Below are positions 1 through 10,640 of a stretch of 64,000 nucleotides of DNA, piece by piece. The position numbers and the translations under genes were made by a program. Position 1 is the stretch's first letter, and each line of letters opens with the position of its first letter. The notes beneath the pieces are model-generated. The model was given only the letters and a program-made list of their open reading frames with translations, made no database searches and was not told the DNA's origin. The stretch comes from Hydrangea macrophylla (taxonomy: Eukaryota; Streptophyta; Magnoliopsida; Cornales; Hydrangeaceae). Where the stretch lies: the NCBI GenBank assembly GCA_033977485.1, contig CM066995.1, positions 48,917,162 to 48,981,161 of the forward strand, written 5' to 3'.

Positions 1-55
1 ATAATATTTACGAATTAATTAGACTAAGATTATAAAACTAAAGGTAGTAATGCAA

Positions 56-73
56 TCCCCGGCAACGACGCCA
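56..73 (-). promoter_or_regulatory. Primer binding site of family A Gypsy element
   Basis: On the minus strand this reads TGGCGTCGTTGCCGGGGA, five bases after the end of the LTR that starts at 79. One base apart, it is the TGGCGCCGTTGCC primer site known from Athila-type Ty3/Gypsy elements, described as matching tRNA-Asp. It shows that the LTR at 79-11997 is the 5' LTR of a minus-strand element whose body lies left of the window. Confidence 0.7.
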
Positions 74-259
74 AAATTTGATGTTGTCAAAATCAAGATA
101 TGAAAGTATACTTTACTTTTCTAAAGATTTGCAGTGTGGAAGTAAAGATCGAACCCACAGAGATTGATTAACTACCGCGCTTTAATTTTAAAACCTAAAT
201 TTAGCTAATTTAAGAAAAACAGATTTCGATTTGATTTTAATTAAACTAATAACAATAGA

Positions 260-274
260 CACTACAAGGAAAAA
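260..274 (+). repeat. CACTA left terminal inverted repeat
   Basis: CACTACAAGGAAAA, matching the right end read on the minus strand (CACTACAAGAAAATTTG) apart from one or two bases. The preceding AGA is the target duplication. Confidence 0.9.
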
Positions 275-279
275 GGCCT

Positions 280-680
280 TTTATGTCACTTAAAAAGTGA
301 CATAAATAGGTATTTATGTCACTTTTTTTTCCAGTAAAAAGTGACATAAATGGAGGCGACATAAATGTTTTAAAAGTGACATAAATGTTTTAAAAAAGTG
401 ACATAAATGTTTCATAATACCAACACATATGTTAATAAAAAGTGACATAAATACTTAAAAGTGACATAAATACTATTTTATTTATGTCACTTTTAACCTA
501 AAGTGACATAAAAGTAAAAAAGTGACATAAATACCAAACAAAATTATTACATCAAAGTCTTAAAAGTGACATAAATACTTTAAAAGTGACATAAAAACTT
601 TAAAAGTGACATAAATACTTGATGAAAGTGACATAAATGCTTTTTATTTATGTGGGTTTTCTTAAAAGTGACATAAATGT
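280..680. repeat. CACTA left subterminal repeat region
   Basis: Roughly twenty copies of AAGTGACATAAAT or its complement ATTTATGTCACTT, some as head-to-head pairs around T or A runs that could form hairpins. Such arrays in CACTA elements are the binding sites of the TNPA-type accessory protein. That role is known for the class and inferred here. Confidence 0.85.
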
Positions 681-950
681 TTCCAAATTTTTTTTTAAAA
701 AATGGTGATTGCATGTATCAATATTACCACCCTGTACAAAACTAAATGCGGCTCAATAATCAATTCCAACAACTAAATTAATACTCAATAATCAATTAAT
801 ATATCATTACAACCAATCAATTCCATCTATTCATATCTACCAAACAATTCCATTCCATCTATTCAACATTATAATATTAAACAAAAGCATGTCTAAAAAG
901 AAACCAATGCATCAACAGCTGTAATATACCCCTATATCAGGAGTACAGAC
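681..950. other. AT-rich CACTA interior, nothing recognised
   Basis: AT-rich sequence with short ATTCCATCTATTCA-type direct repeats at about 822-860. No coding fragment seen. It would lie downstream of the last captured exon on the minus strand. Confidence 0.5.
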
Positions 951-1043
951 CCTCTCTGAGAGATTGTGGACCTCTGCAGCCCTTGATTTCTTTGTTGATC
1001 CACGAACTTGTTTCTTTGCATTAGGTGACTCAAACTCGACATC
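951..1043 (-). pseudogene. Captured exon of a PIF1-like bHLH transcription factor
   Basis: The minus strand gives an uninterrupted 31-codon exon, from DVEFES through KKQVRGST to SRAAEVHNLSER. The last twelve residues are the start of the bHLH basic region of phytochrome-interacting factors, and the upstream part most resembles PIF1/PIL5. The fragment opens after an acceptor (GTCATAG) and stops at a donor (AGG then GTCTGT). That is where I recall PIF genes being interrupted, before the RRRDRINEKM stretch. The helix-loop-helix and the APB motif are absent, so it cannot bind DNA or phytochrome alone. It is the furthest downstream of five captured fragments on this strand. The family assignment is firm; the exact paralogue is inference. 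Confidence 0.85.
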
Positions 1044-1921
1044 CTATGACAGTAGTTCAAGAAACAGAAAATCAGAATGGGCTAAAAATCAACCAAAGAA
1101 GAAAGAAAGTACATGATACAAGAAATAATATCATAACTTAATACCATAGATCAACAGGCCCATTTGATTATTAAGTTTATAGATCTTCTATTACTTGTAT
1201 GGCATGGACTAGGATTACGGATGATTAAATGCTTCAGCACATGTCCATTATAAGTCAGAAGCTTTTGTATAGCACTCATTTTATGCCACTCCTTGTCTAC
1301 CCAAGTTCAACTATTGGTTTGACTATTGCATAAGCAAAACCTCCCTTATCACCTAAATCCAAAGCTTAAGCATACAATAAGCTAGTTAATACATCCTACC
1401 ACAGCTTTGGATAAAGTTACACGACCAAATTTAGGTCCCACCAATGGCTGCTATCCATTTCAGCCTTTATAGCAATTACGAAGTTTGGTCTTTAGAAGTG
1501 CTTTTGAATTACGAAGTGCAACTACATATGAAGTTTGGTCGCAAGTTGACAACATCTCAAAAGTGTAAAATTTTAACTACTTAACCATATTACCCTTGAC
1601 CTTGAATTTAGAGTTAAATACATCTAACATGTTTCAGGGAATAATCTTGCTGGCGAAAATGGAAAATGGAAAGAAACTACACTAAGTTTGAATTTATATG
1701 AATAGCTCAGCTCAAGTTAATTTAGTTCTTTTTTACTCTTCGGGATTCGGATGAGGAAAATTCCATTCCTTTGCATGTAGAGGTAAACAATTGGAGAGGT
1801 AAAGGCCGTAATGCACATGCAACAAAGGAAAGCTGAAATGGCCCAGTGGTCTCAGAAATGGCAGCTTCACAAATAGCTGTAAGATTTTGAGAGAGAGAAA
1901 GAGAGAGAGATATATACATAC
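1044..1921. other. CACTA interior between captured fragments
   Basis: Non-coding as far as I can see. It is probably captured intron or flanking DNA of the bHLH and LTP genes. A short GA run lies at 1890-1910, at the start of the retained LTP intron. The repeated phrase GAAGTTTGGTC occurs near 1480 and 1530. Confidence 0.4.
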
Positions 1922-2013
1922 TTGGAGCAGTCGGTGCTGGGGCTGATCTTGTAGGGAATGCTGACACCACATTTGGAAGGGAGGCCAGCAGCCAAACCCA
2001 AGTTGACACCTCC
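1922..2013 (-). pseudogene. Captured 3' exon fragment of a non-specific lipid transfer protein
   Basis: The minus strand reads [18 protein letters not shown] followed by [12 protein letters not shown], the C-terminal third of a type 1 nsLTP. It includes two of the eight conserved cysteines and the Y/P-rich C terminus. The lysine codon is split AA/G by a donor (CCAA then GTATGT), where I recall LTP genes having their single intron just before the stop. The signal peptide and the other six cysteines are missing, so it is not functional. It is joined upstream directly to the LOG fragment, with a short duplication at the junction. Confidence 0.88.
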
Positions 2014-2047
2014 AGAATCTAATTTTATATGAACCCATCATCCACAT

Positions 2048-2315
2048 CTTTATGAACCCATCATCCATAGCTTTATCAATGAAGGTGAGAAGGGAGTTAT
2101 AATATCCATCAACATTCAGTAAACCCACCTGAACGTTCATTTTTCCCCACACCCCCAAAAAAAAAATTTATTTTGATATAGTACGTATAAACAAAGAAAA
2201 GAAACAGAACTAAAAAGAGCTTTTAAGGATTCATGAGAATTTACTGGCTTGTCATGAATGCCAAGTTGAGCCCAGGTTATGACCTCCAACAACTCCTCTA
2301 GAGTTCGATACCCAC
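2048..2315 (-). pseudogene. LOG: Captured two-exon fragment of a LOG cytokinin-activating enzyme
   Basis: The first exon (2315-2245, minus) encodes [18 protein letters not shown] then IHDKP. The second (2128-2048) encodes [18 protein letters not shown] then KAMDDGFIK. Both are bounded by canonical acceptors (GCAG, TTCAG); the first also has a donor (CCA then GTAAAT). The complete intron between them is kept. LOG is the cytokinin riboside 5'-monophosphate phosphoribohydrolase (lysine-decarboxylase-like fold). The fragment covers the PGGxGTxxE loop and the region after it. In that loop a glycine has become arginine (GYRTLEE for GYGTLEE), which should abolish catalysis. The N-terminal half and C terminus are absent. 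Confidence 0.9.
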
Positions 2316-2539
2316 CTGCTCATCATTACAAACACAAAGAACGAGTTATAAGACAAGTCCCCTGCATGCGTTTTGACATTAACGCATATATGTATACTAG
2401 TAATTGCCCGTGCCCGTGGGCACAGCGCAAAAAAAAAAAAAAAAGCAAAGCAGACTTACATCCAAATAAATCTGAAGTTGCAGGCTTGCAGCAAAAAAAA
2501 GGTCAAAATAAATGAAGAACAATACCAGAATTTGGGCAT

Positions 2540-2799
2540 AGGGTGTGTGCGTGTGAGAGAGAGCAGATCTTTATGTGTATGTGTGTGTAAGAGAAAGAGA
2601 CCAAGATTGTGTGCCGAGAGAGAGAGAGAGAGAGAGAGGGAGGGGGGGGGAAAGCTTACAAAGTGGTCTATGGTGGTCGATCGGACAGTCCAATGGAGTA
2701 CGGTTCCGTCTGTGGTGGTCGATGCCGGAGATGGTGGTGTGTGGTGGTCTATGCTGGAAGCGGTGATGGTGGATCTCTCACGGAGAGAGAGAGAAGTGG

Positions 2800-2847
<48 letters not shown>

Positions 2848-2852
2848 AGTGG

Positions 2853-2900
<48 letters not shown>

Positions 2901-2907
2901 AGTGGGT

Positions 2908-2950
<43 letters not shown>

Positions 2951-2990
2951 GAGTGGGTGAGAGAGAGGCTGAGAGAGAGAGAGAGGGTTG
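2540..2990. repeat. Compound GT/GA microsatellite
   Basis: Alternating (GT)n and (GA)n tracts. From 2785 they form three near-identical blocks of about 60 bp (AGTGGGTGTG, then (GT)n, then (GA)n). The long open frames here translate to repeated TH and SL residues and are not genes. The block at 2660-2770, with repeated GGTGGTC, is low complexity too. Confidence 0.9.
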
Positions 2991-3134
2991 GTAAGCTCCA
3001 AGAGGAGGAGGATGAAGGGGGAAATTTGAAATTGTTCAGGTCACAGTGCGCTAAGTATAATCCATACGCGTGACACCAGAAAAACAAATGAAGATATAAA
3101 AATCAATGCTAATGACAAGAAAAAGGTACTTACA

Positions 3135-3200
3135 CTAAGCTCAGCTTCATTGTCAGACAACTCATCAAGGTCTGCCAAGAAAGAATCAGCAAGAGTTGCC
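3135..3200 (-). pseudogene. PRP31: Captured first coding exon of splicing factor PRP31
   Basis: The minus strand reads ATL then ADSFLADLDELSDNEAELS, matching the N terminus I recall for plant PRP31, the U4/U6 snRNP protein needed for tri-snRNP assembly. It ends at a strong donor (AGT then GTAAGT). The initiator ATG that should precede GCAACTCTT is replaced by CAG, so the fragment opens with TTTTCACTTCAG, which looks like a splice acceptor. It therefore has no start of its own but could be spliced in as an internal exon. The Nop domain is absent. Confidence 0.8.
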
Positions 3201-3351
3201 TGAAGTGAAAATAGAACATTGTCAGCAAAAAATCTCACTACGCACTATTAATCAATCAAAGAGGAATAAAGAAGAGGGGCCTCATTTGATTTTGAGCTAG
3301 CTTTAGACTTCTGTACTACTTGTGATTCAGGTGATTAAGTTGTAACATATA

Positions 3352-3603
3352 CTCCCTCCGTCCCATTTTCTGTGTCCATCTTTCCTTTTTGGGATGTCCC
3401 AAAATTGTTGTCCACTTTCCTAAATTAGTATATAAATTTTATTTAGTTTCCCCAACTACCCTTCCTTGCAATCAATACCAAAATAAAATAATAATAAAAA
3501 AAGTGCAATGATTATGGGCAATTGTGGAAAGTAGGTGTAGATTCTTTTTGTCCCCTTAAATAGTTGGACTCCCCAAGATGGACACAAAATGGGACGGAGG
3601 GAG
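3352..3603. mobile_element. Stowaway-like MITE
   Basis: A 252-bp element with near-perfect terminal inverted repeats: CTCCCTCCGTCCCATTTT at the left, AAAATGGGACGGAGGGAG at the right. It is flanked by TA dinucleotides (3350-3351, 3604-3605). The CTCCCTCCGTCCC terminus and TA duplication are typical of Tc1/mariner-derived Stowaway MITEs. It has no coding capacity. It inserted into the CACTA element. Confidence 0.9.
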
Positions 3604-5450
3604 TATATATTTTCGTAAACCAGTTTTGTTTTCTTGAAGTAAAATCTGTATTCTTTTCTATTATCCAAACAGGGTAATAAAAATGTGAATGTTTCTAATT
3701 GTTTTGATTGATATTCAAAGACATATATTGCTCTCCCCGTTACTGTTGTGAAGCATAGTAATTCTATAAACATCCTTAGTGGGGTTAAAAGGTAACTTTT
3801 ACCGCGTGTTAAAGAATGTGGCAACTTCTAACCCTTGAAAATCTCTTCCACCTAATGTCATATAGGTAAGGTTTAGATTAATTAAAAAGTGGATGGCAGG
3901 TGATCATGCATCAGATTTGCGAACACCCAATATCATAAGATTTCACTTTCAGTCTAATATATCATAATGGTCACGCTTGCAACTTGTAGATTAATATAGA
4001 TATATCATAATGTTCACACTTGCAACTTGTAGATTAAATCTATGTTATTTAGATTTAATCCATGTTTCTAGCAATCATTCACTACGCAATTATCTGCTAT
4101 TCGGCCCTTGATAATATTGACAATTAAAAGAGAGGAATCAAGTTTGTCCCGTTAAAGTTTTAGTTCCGAAATAATTGAGTAATGAAGTAGTTTACAATAG
4201 AGAATTCAATCAATGAGCAATAAGCTCAATCATCTCATGGATTTGGAGCTATTTTTGTCATTCAAACTTGTCAGGGGAAGAAAAAAAAAATAAAGATTTG
4301 GATATCATTAGTTTAAGAAAGTCAATAAATCCATAATGAAATTGTCAGATTAAGTGGGTATGTAAGTCAAGTCCCATTTAGTGTTTTTTTTTAATTTTTA
4401 TTTTTTTTCCTTCTGATAATGCAACTAGTGTCTTTAAGATGCTAAAGTTGGAACAAGTCAGTACATAAAAAATAATGCTAGTTAAGCATTTAGTTACTAA
4501 ACCGTGCATTTCAAAGAGGATTTCCTCTGAAAAGTAAATGCAAAGCAAACAAATTTAAGTAAATGCAAAGCAAACAAATTTTCATTGAAAAAAAGGTTGA
4601 ATTTTCTTTAATAATACTAGTTAAGAATTTTTGGGTCTTTAGCCCTATTTTTAGGTTGAATTTTTTTAATATCATCCTTTATTTTAATTCCATAATAACG
4701 ATTGATCAATTCTTGTAAATTATAAAGTTTGAGTGATGGTAAAGCTATTTCGGTTAGCCTAAATTTAGAATTACTAAGAAAAATTGTTGGGATAAATACT
4801 GTAGGTGGTTGATTTACAATTGGGCCAATATACTATAAATGTTTTTTTTTTAAAATGAGACGGAAAGGAGTTGGGCCAAATATTTCAGGTGGGCTATATT
4901 ACCATTGAACTAATATGATATGCTTTATTCTAGAGTTAAGTGACTAATTAAATCAAACAAGGCTGAATTGATTAATGAAAAAGAAAGCAACTCCTCTTCT
5001 CATTTGTTGAAGTTATTAGTTATACTATGGATCATTACACCGTCAGAATAAAGTGGGGATTCAAAACTTCTGGTCTTTACCACTAGCACATGCAATAAAA
5101 ATATAGATTTAGACGAATTCATGAGGATCACTAGCTTCTTAGTTTCCATTGGCAAAAAGAAAGAAAATCCTATCAGAAGCAAAGACAGTGACATGTACTC
5201 CATTGCGTTAACTAGAATACTGCACAAAGACACAATGTCAGGCTGCATTTGGTTTGCTGAGTAGATGAGGAAAAAAAATAAGGAAGTGTTCTCCGTTCTT
5301 TGTTCTCATTATTTACCAAACAAAGTGAAGTGTTTTTCTTTTAGTTTTCTTTTTGTTTCCCTCACTAAATCTATGAACCAAACTAAGGCTAAAGTGTCAA
5401 TTTTCCATGTCCAAACACATGCTTGAGAATAGAACGGGAAGCGACTTTAC
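3604..5450. other. CACTA interior, non-coding
   Basis: AT-rich, no recognisable exon. It holds short local duplications: a roughly 45-bp repeat around TCACGCTTGCAACTTGTAG at 3957-4035, and a roughly 25-bp repeat of AAATGCAAAGCAAACAAATT at 4534-4582. Open frames here are short and show no family resemblance. Confidence 0.4.
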
Positions 5451-5863
5451 CTCAACCGCTTTCAAACTGATCTGAATAAGCTCTTTACGACTCTCAAAAT
5501 TTGGAAGAGGAATATAAATCCGCTTTTCCTGCCTCCTCCTGCATGGTATGAACACAATTAGAATCCAGGACCATTAGTTTGTGTACCCAACTGGTGAGAG
5601 CATAGCACAGATTTTTAGAAGTTAAATTCACTTGGCAATCAAAGTATACACCAAGAGTGCTAAGAGTGAGTGGAAACAAACTAATAATATTAGCTCCAAC
5701 CTTAGTGTCTCGTCTATATCCCATGGAAATTAAGTTGGTAACAGCCAAGACCATCACTATTTTCCAACTTCCATCTTCATTAGTGGAACTATTGTTGACA
5801 CTATCCACCTGAACTAGAAGTTCAGACTTTACCCTTCTGGATGATTCATACACTCCTAGAGCC
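5451..5863 (-). pseudogene. KTN1: Captured two-exon fragment of katanin p60 (AAA ATPase)
   Basis: The exon at 5863-5701 (minus) encodes ESSRRVKSELLVQVDSVN, then SSTNEDGS and KIVMVLA. The exon at 5538-5451 encodes RRQEKRIYIPLPNFESRK then ELIQISLKAVE. These are the AAA-domain segments around and after Walker B in the catalytic subunit of the microtubule-severing enzyme katanin. Junctions are canonical: TTTTTAG acceptor, AAG/GTTGG donor, ATGCAG acceptor, GAG/GTAAAG donor. The intron is retained. A 4-bp AATT insertion after the codons for TN destroys the FPWDIDE motif and shifts the frame, and several conserved residues differ (for example QVDG to QVDS). Walker A and B are not present. It is the most upstream recognised capture. 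Confidence 0.88.
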
Positions 5864-8046
5864 CTAAAAAGTGAAGTAATTGATATTTTATGTGTAATAC
5901 AACTTATATGTTTTGTATGTGAACTCGTTGTAATAAGTTCTGTTTCAACAAAGTGGAAGTTCTGTTTTACAAAAGTTGCATTTAAACATTACCCATTGTC
6001 AAATTTTTCCCTTCTTTTTCCAAGTTAAAAATGAGATGATGTAAATTGCGAATCCACCACTTAAAAGGCTAAAACACAGCTTAGAAATCCTCTACCATGT
6101 AGCTAAAATTAAGAGAAACACGATTGAACAAATTAACAATTTTACCACCAATCAACTTATCAGTATGATATAAATCTAGTCAAGAAACAAGTAATAAAAA
6201 CTGTAGAACCAACCACAAGATTAGTTCGAATAAATTAGATGAAGAACAACGCCAGTTCATCTACATCTTCTTCATTTTTTCAAAAAAATGTGAAGTTGAT
6301 AACTAATTTTGTCGAGCTCAAACTTATGCTATGCACACATACATGCACTTGCATAAGACACTTAAATATGAATGTCTGAATCATATTACACACTGAATGA
6401 CTTGACTCTGGATTTCAACCTACTTATCGAAGAAAAAAAAATGTCAGGATTTCAAGTTAAAACATTCCAACAATCACTATACATAGGAAGTTTCTGATAG
6501 AATTGGCTAAGATGGTTAGGAAGATAATGAACTGACAGTTACCACATGAGATAAAGTCAGGTCCAAAAACAGCGAAATTTGAAGTCCGTCCACTTTCATG
6601 ACAAAGCCTACACTATACTTTGCAAGTTCCAGTCTAGTCTTTTTTATGTTTCGTGCAAATAGATAATGTACACATACTAGATTATTTGGTTCTTTTTTCC
6701 TCAGATTTTTTAGAGGTTGCAGTTTTTCTTGTATAAAATCTATGCTTGCTCGATATGTAATCATTGTTAATAGCTCCTTTCCCAGCTAGATTACCATTTT
6801 GGATTGTGAGTAGTGAGTTCTATTACGAAATGAGTTGTCCATACATAATGATGTAATTCCAACTCTCAGAATATATTCCGGCTGAGATATAATTTGATGA
6901 CCAATGCTATCCACTTCTTCTCAGTTATTTTTCTATTCTTCAATTAATTACATGTCACATTAGTACATACGATTCACAAGAATAAAGAAAGCCAACCACT
7001 CCCTCTAACAAGTGTATTGAATCACGCTTCATCATTTTATTTGATGAATAACATCAAATATCCTTATCCTTATTACTGATAAAAAAAAAATAACAAGAAG
7101 TTATTAAGTATTAGAGTTATATATGCAAAGTGAAGCGCACATAATCTATCTTATCTAGCATTTTATCGTGGCTAAGTATCTAAGTACAAGTCCAGTCTCA
7201 ATAGAGTTGGAATCATCCAGAGACCCATGTTGAGATGTGTAGTGCATTTGATTCACTAGTGGTACAAGCAAGGTTTTGAAAACATTCGGTAACCACTGTA
7301 ACGTAATGGAATGGGCGCGACATTAACCTCCAACCTGTTAGACATAGTTGTTTCTGAATCACAAGCGTAACGATCGCTAAGGTACCACAAGGGTTGATGC
7401 TACATACACTATACGCCTAAAGAAATCAATTAAAAAGTGGCTATTTTTTCCCCTTGGATTTCAATAATGGTTCATTGGGGACCATAGAGAGATGTATTTA
7501 ATGATTACCAAGAAACCCCATCCTTGATACCCGACAGCTTGACTCACAAAGCTCATCAACCTCTAATACTAAAATATACCATATGGCATATCAGATAACC
7601 TTAGTCAAAATCTTTTTGGTTATTCTCATAATTCAAATCTGATACTAGAAAACAAACTAGATCAAGCACCAGAATAGGATATATGCAAAGGAATATTCAA
7701 GTATGATGGGGTGAAAGGAATATCCAAGTATGGTTTGATGCTGAAGGTAAAAAATAAATAAAAAATTGTCCTACTCCATACCCGCTATCATAAACAACCA
7801 ATTTTTTTTTTAAATAACTAAAAACAATAGCTTACAAAAATCCTTAATTTCTTTAAAGTATGATATTTCTTCAATGTACATAATTTCCTCTATCACAGAG
7901 TTGAGCCTTGAGAGTCATATCATATGAGAGTGTGGTAAGCACCAACACTGGTAAAAGAGTGCAGTCTTCCAGAGTGATGAGCTGAGATGAGCTCTAGGGC
8001 CGTATGAGATTAGAGTAGCGTGAAAGACAGAAACCCTATGTGGTAG
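5864..8046. other. CACTA interior, mostly non-coding
   Basis: AT-rich. The only exon-like piece is on the minus strand near 6543-6591: a short open stretch, GRTSNFAVFGPDFISCG, ending at a GTAACT donor. I cannot name it. No other fragment was recognised. Confidence 0.35.
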
Positions 8047-8212
8047 AATTTACTATCTAATCGGGGCGGGTTCTGGGCATTTCTTCCTGACCCCGACCCG
8101 AACCCGACTCGGGTTGAGAACTTTTACCCCATACCCGCCCTACCCCATACCCTACCTATTAGGGGCGGGGTGGGGAACCCGAAAAACCCGCCCCATTGAC
8201 ATCCCTAGTCAT
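8047..8212. repeat. GC-rich CCCGACCCGAACCCG segment
   Basis: A GC-rich island in AT-rich DNA made of variants of GGGGCGGGT and ACCCGCCCC with inverted symmetry (GGGGCGGGTTC near the left end, AACCCGCCCCATTG at the right). Similar GC-rich mini-elements recur in plant genomes and are usually treated as non-autonomous DNA elements. No target duplication was established. Confidence 0.45.
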
Positions 8213-8948
8213 AGCACCTAGGATTAGAGGCTAAATCCAAAAGGATTCTACCAAAAAAATGGGACTCCCTGAAATGTTATCAAGGTATGAAAGCAATTGT
8301 AGAAATGACCTTAAGTTTTGTGACCTAGAAAAATGGGATGAATTTGGGTTTTTGTGCACTACCGATCAACCTAGTTTTATTACAAACAAAAGCTTCATCA
8401 AACAAACACCGTATTCACTTTTCCAAATGTACAGCCCCATACACACTCCCAGAATCGATCATCGACAATCACAAAAGCAAAACCATAAGCAACCCCAAAC
8501 CCCTTCATCACTGATTCCCTTCACTTTTGTCTAGATGTCTTCACTTTTGAAGTGAAACCTATCCGACGCATGGTTCGTTAAATTCGAAGTTAAAAGAAAT
8601 TAAGAAAGAATGGACTCAATGGTTTACGCATTGGCACAATGCAATAGGCTATGTCTGCAACCACATGAAACACAATTTTCAAAGCAACTCAAGAACAACA
8701 TAAGTGAAAAAAAATGCAATTTTCAAATCCTCGTAGATAAGAATGATCTTTTATACTCGGGTTTTAAATCCTTTGAATATCTTTTCTCTTCCTCTTCCAT
8801 GCACTTGAAAATTGAAACAATGAAATTATCGAGTAAAAGAGAGTAGTTAATATAAAATTACAACATTAAAGTTTGTATTAAAAAAACATGATCAATTTAT
8901 AATAGTGTGAGGGTAAATTCTCTGAAGTGACTAGGTAATATAGGGGTT
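8213..8948. other. CACTA interior, nothing recognised
   Basis: Two open frames of 91 and 78 codons on the plus strand (8259-8534 and 8610-8846) resemble no family I know and have unbiased composition. I do not call them genes. Confidence 0.35.
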
Positions 8949-9142
8949 AATAGACAATCAAGTGAGTGGAAGCAATGTAAATTGAATTTAGACAAGACTA
9001 ATACAGCTAGTTGGATTAATTAGGTTTTCATATCAATATTTCGCTAATAGATAATCAAGTGAGTGGAAGCAATATAAATTGAATTTAGACAAGAATAATA
9101 GAGCTAGTTGGATTAATCAGGTTTTCATATCCATATTTTGCT
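8949..9142 (+). repeat. 97-bp tandem duplication
   Basis: Two adjacent copies of a 97-bp unit (8949-9045 and 9046-9142), each containing AATCAAGTGAGTGGAAGC and GAGCTAGTTGGATTAAT-like sequence, differing at a few positions. Confidence 0.85.
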
Positions 9143-10269
9143 ATCCTACACTACCACCTTATGGTGTGATTGGAAGTTCGAAAACTACATTTTAATCTCT
9201 ACTATTGGTCTCTTAATTTCCCGAAGAAAAAAATGAGGGATAAACAAAAACATTCTGAATAATTTTTTTCGATGTTTTGTCAATTGTCTGAGCACCCAAA
9301 CCAGGGCTAAAAATATGAAGTTTACATTGGTATGATTAAGATTAATATATTTTAACCAAAATACAGTGAACTGAAGATAGAACCAGCACCAAGACACCGA
9401 ATACGACACTAAACAGACCCATTTCGAAATCTAAAACCATCATTACTAAAGGAACTGATCTCAAGCACCCTTGCATTAAGAAAAAAAAATTGAAGGCACA
9501 AACACCCAAAAGCAAAAAATATAGATCCAGTATAGACAACATATTGAATACAGGAAAACCCAATGTCCATTGGGTTTAAAAAAACTAGGGTTTGAATCAA
9601 CACATAAACAAAAACCCAGAAAAATAGAACTGAGCATAAAAATGGAAACAATATATATATATAGAGAGAGAGAGAGAGGGAGAGATGATCCTGGGATGAA
9701 GATAAGCAACTCACACACATGAACACACACATATGCTAGTCGATCAACCCCTCAAACACACAAGAACACACGCACTCAAGAATTGAGTACACACAAAGAT
9801 CGCAATCCGACAAATACAAAAAACCACAGTAACATGAATCGCACACACACATCGATCTACAAAGTTAGGGTTTGAGTTTTACCGGTGAAAGTGTGAGAGT
9901 TGACAGCATGAGCAAGTAACAAAGTGTGACCGGTGAGGCTTCAACGACGATGACTGGTGAGATTTCAACGACGATGATAGGAGAGAGTGTGACCGATGAG
10001 ACACCATCGTCAATCGCCCCCAGGCTCGATATGTATTTCTCCATACTTTGTTTTGAGAAATAAGCCCTAAAATTTAACTAAGGAAATTTTAGATTTAGGG
10101 CTCTTCTTCTCCAGCCTGGAGTGGAGTGGTAGGCTCTTCTTCTCCAGTTTAGATTTAGGGCTCGGGAAATTTGTGGAGGGAAATTTGGGCAAATTTGAGG
10201 AGGGAAATTTGCAAAATGTTACTAAGAGATCGAGAGCTATGGGCTAAAAAGAGCCAGCGCTGTTTCCGT
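9143..10269. other. CACTA interior near right end, possible leader of the chimeric transcript
   Basis: Contains an (AT)n(GA)n tract at 9648-9685 and, on the minus strand, pieces that look like plant 5' untranslated sequence: AACCCTAACTTTGT near 9865, repeated TCGTCGTTGAA at 9941 and 9970, and CTGGAGAAGAAGAGCC repeated at 10100-10150. All captured exons are transcribed leftward from here, so a promoter in this region is plausible. That is inference from position only. Confidence 0.3.
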
Positions 10270-10640
10270 GCGCATAAATTTTTTTTATGTCGCTTTTTCT
10301 GAAAAATTAGATTTTTATGTCACTTTTTATAAAAAGTGACATAAAAATGAAATCTTTTATTTACAAAAATGCCACCGTGTTTTTATTTATGTCAATTTTT
10401 AAAAAGTGACATAAATGTATTATTATTTAAGTCACTTTTTTTAAAAAGTGACATAAATGATAGAGTATTTATATCACTTTTTATAAAAGTGACTTAAATA
10501 CTCTATTATTTATGTCACTTTTTTTTAAAAGTGACATAAAAACCTAAAAAGTGACATAAAAAGCTAGGATGATAAATAATTATGTCACTCAAAATCAAAG
10601 TGACATAAATGCAATTTAAAAAGTGACATAAAAAGCAAAT
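10270..10640. repeat. CACTA right subterminal repeat region
   Basis: More than a dozen copies of AAAAGTGACATAAA or its complement, several as close inverted pairs, mirroring the array at 280-680. Confidence 0.85.

Noticed and set aside
2395..2435. ACTAGTAATTGCCCGTGCCCGTGGGCAC as a possible Helitron 3' hairpin and CTAG end
   Set aside because: There is a small hairpin and a CTAG nearby but no matching 5' TC terminus or A/T insertion site could be shown, and it lies between captured LOG DNA and a microsatellite.
2456..3087. Several long open frames on both strands
   Set aside because: They are translations of GT/GA microsatellite (THTHTH, SLSLSL, RERERE) with no protein character.
8259..8846. 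Two plus-strand frames inside the CACTA element as genes or captured exons
   Set aside because: No family resemblance, no splice context, and opposite in strand to all recognised captures.
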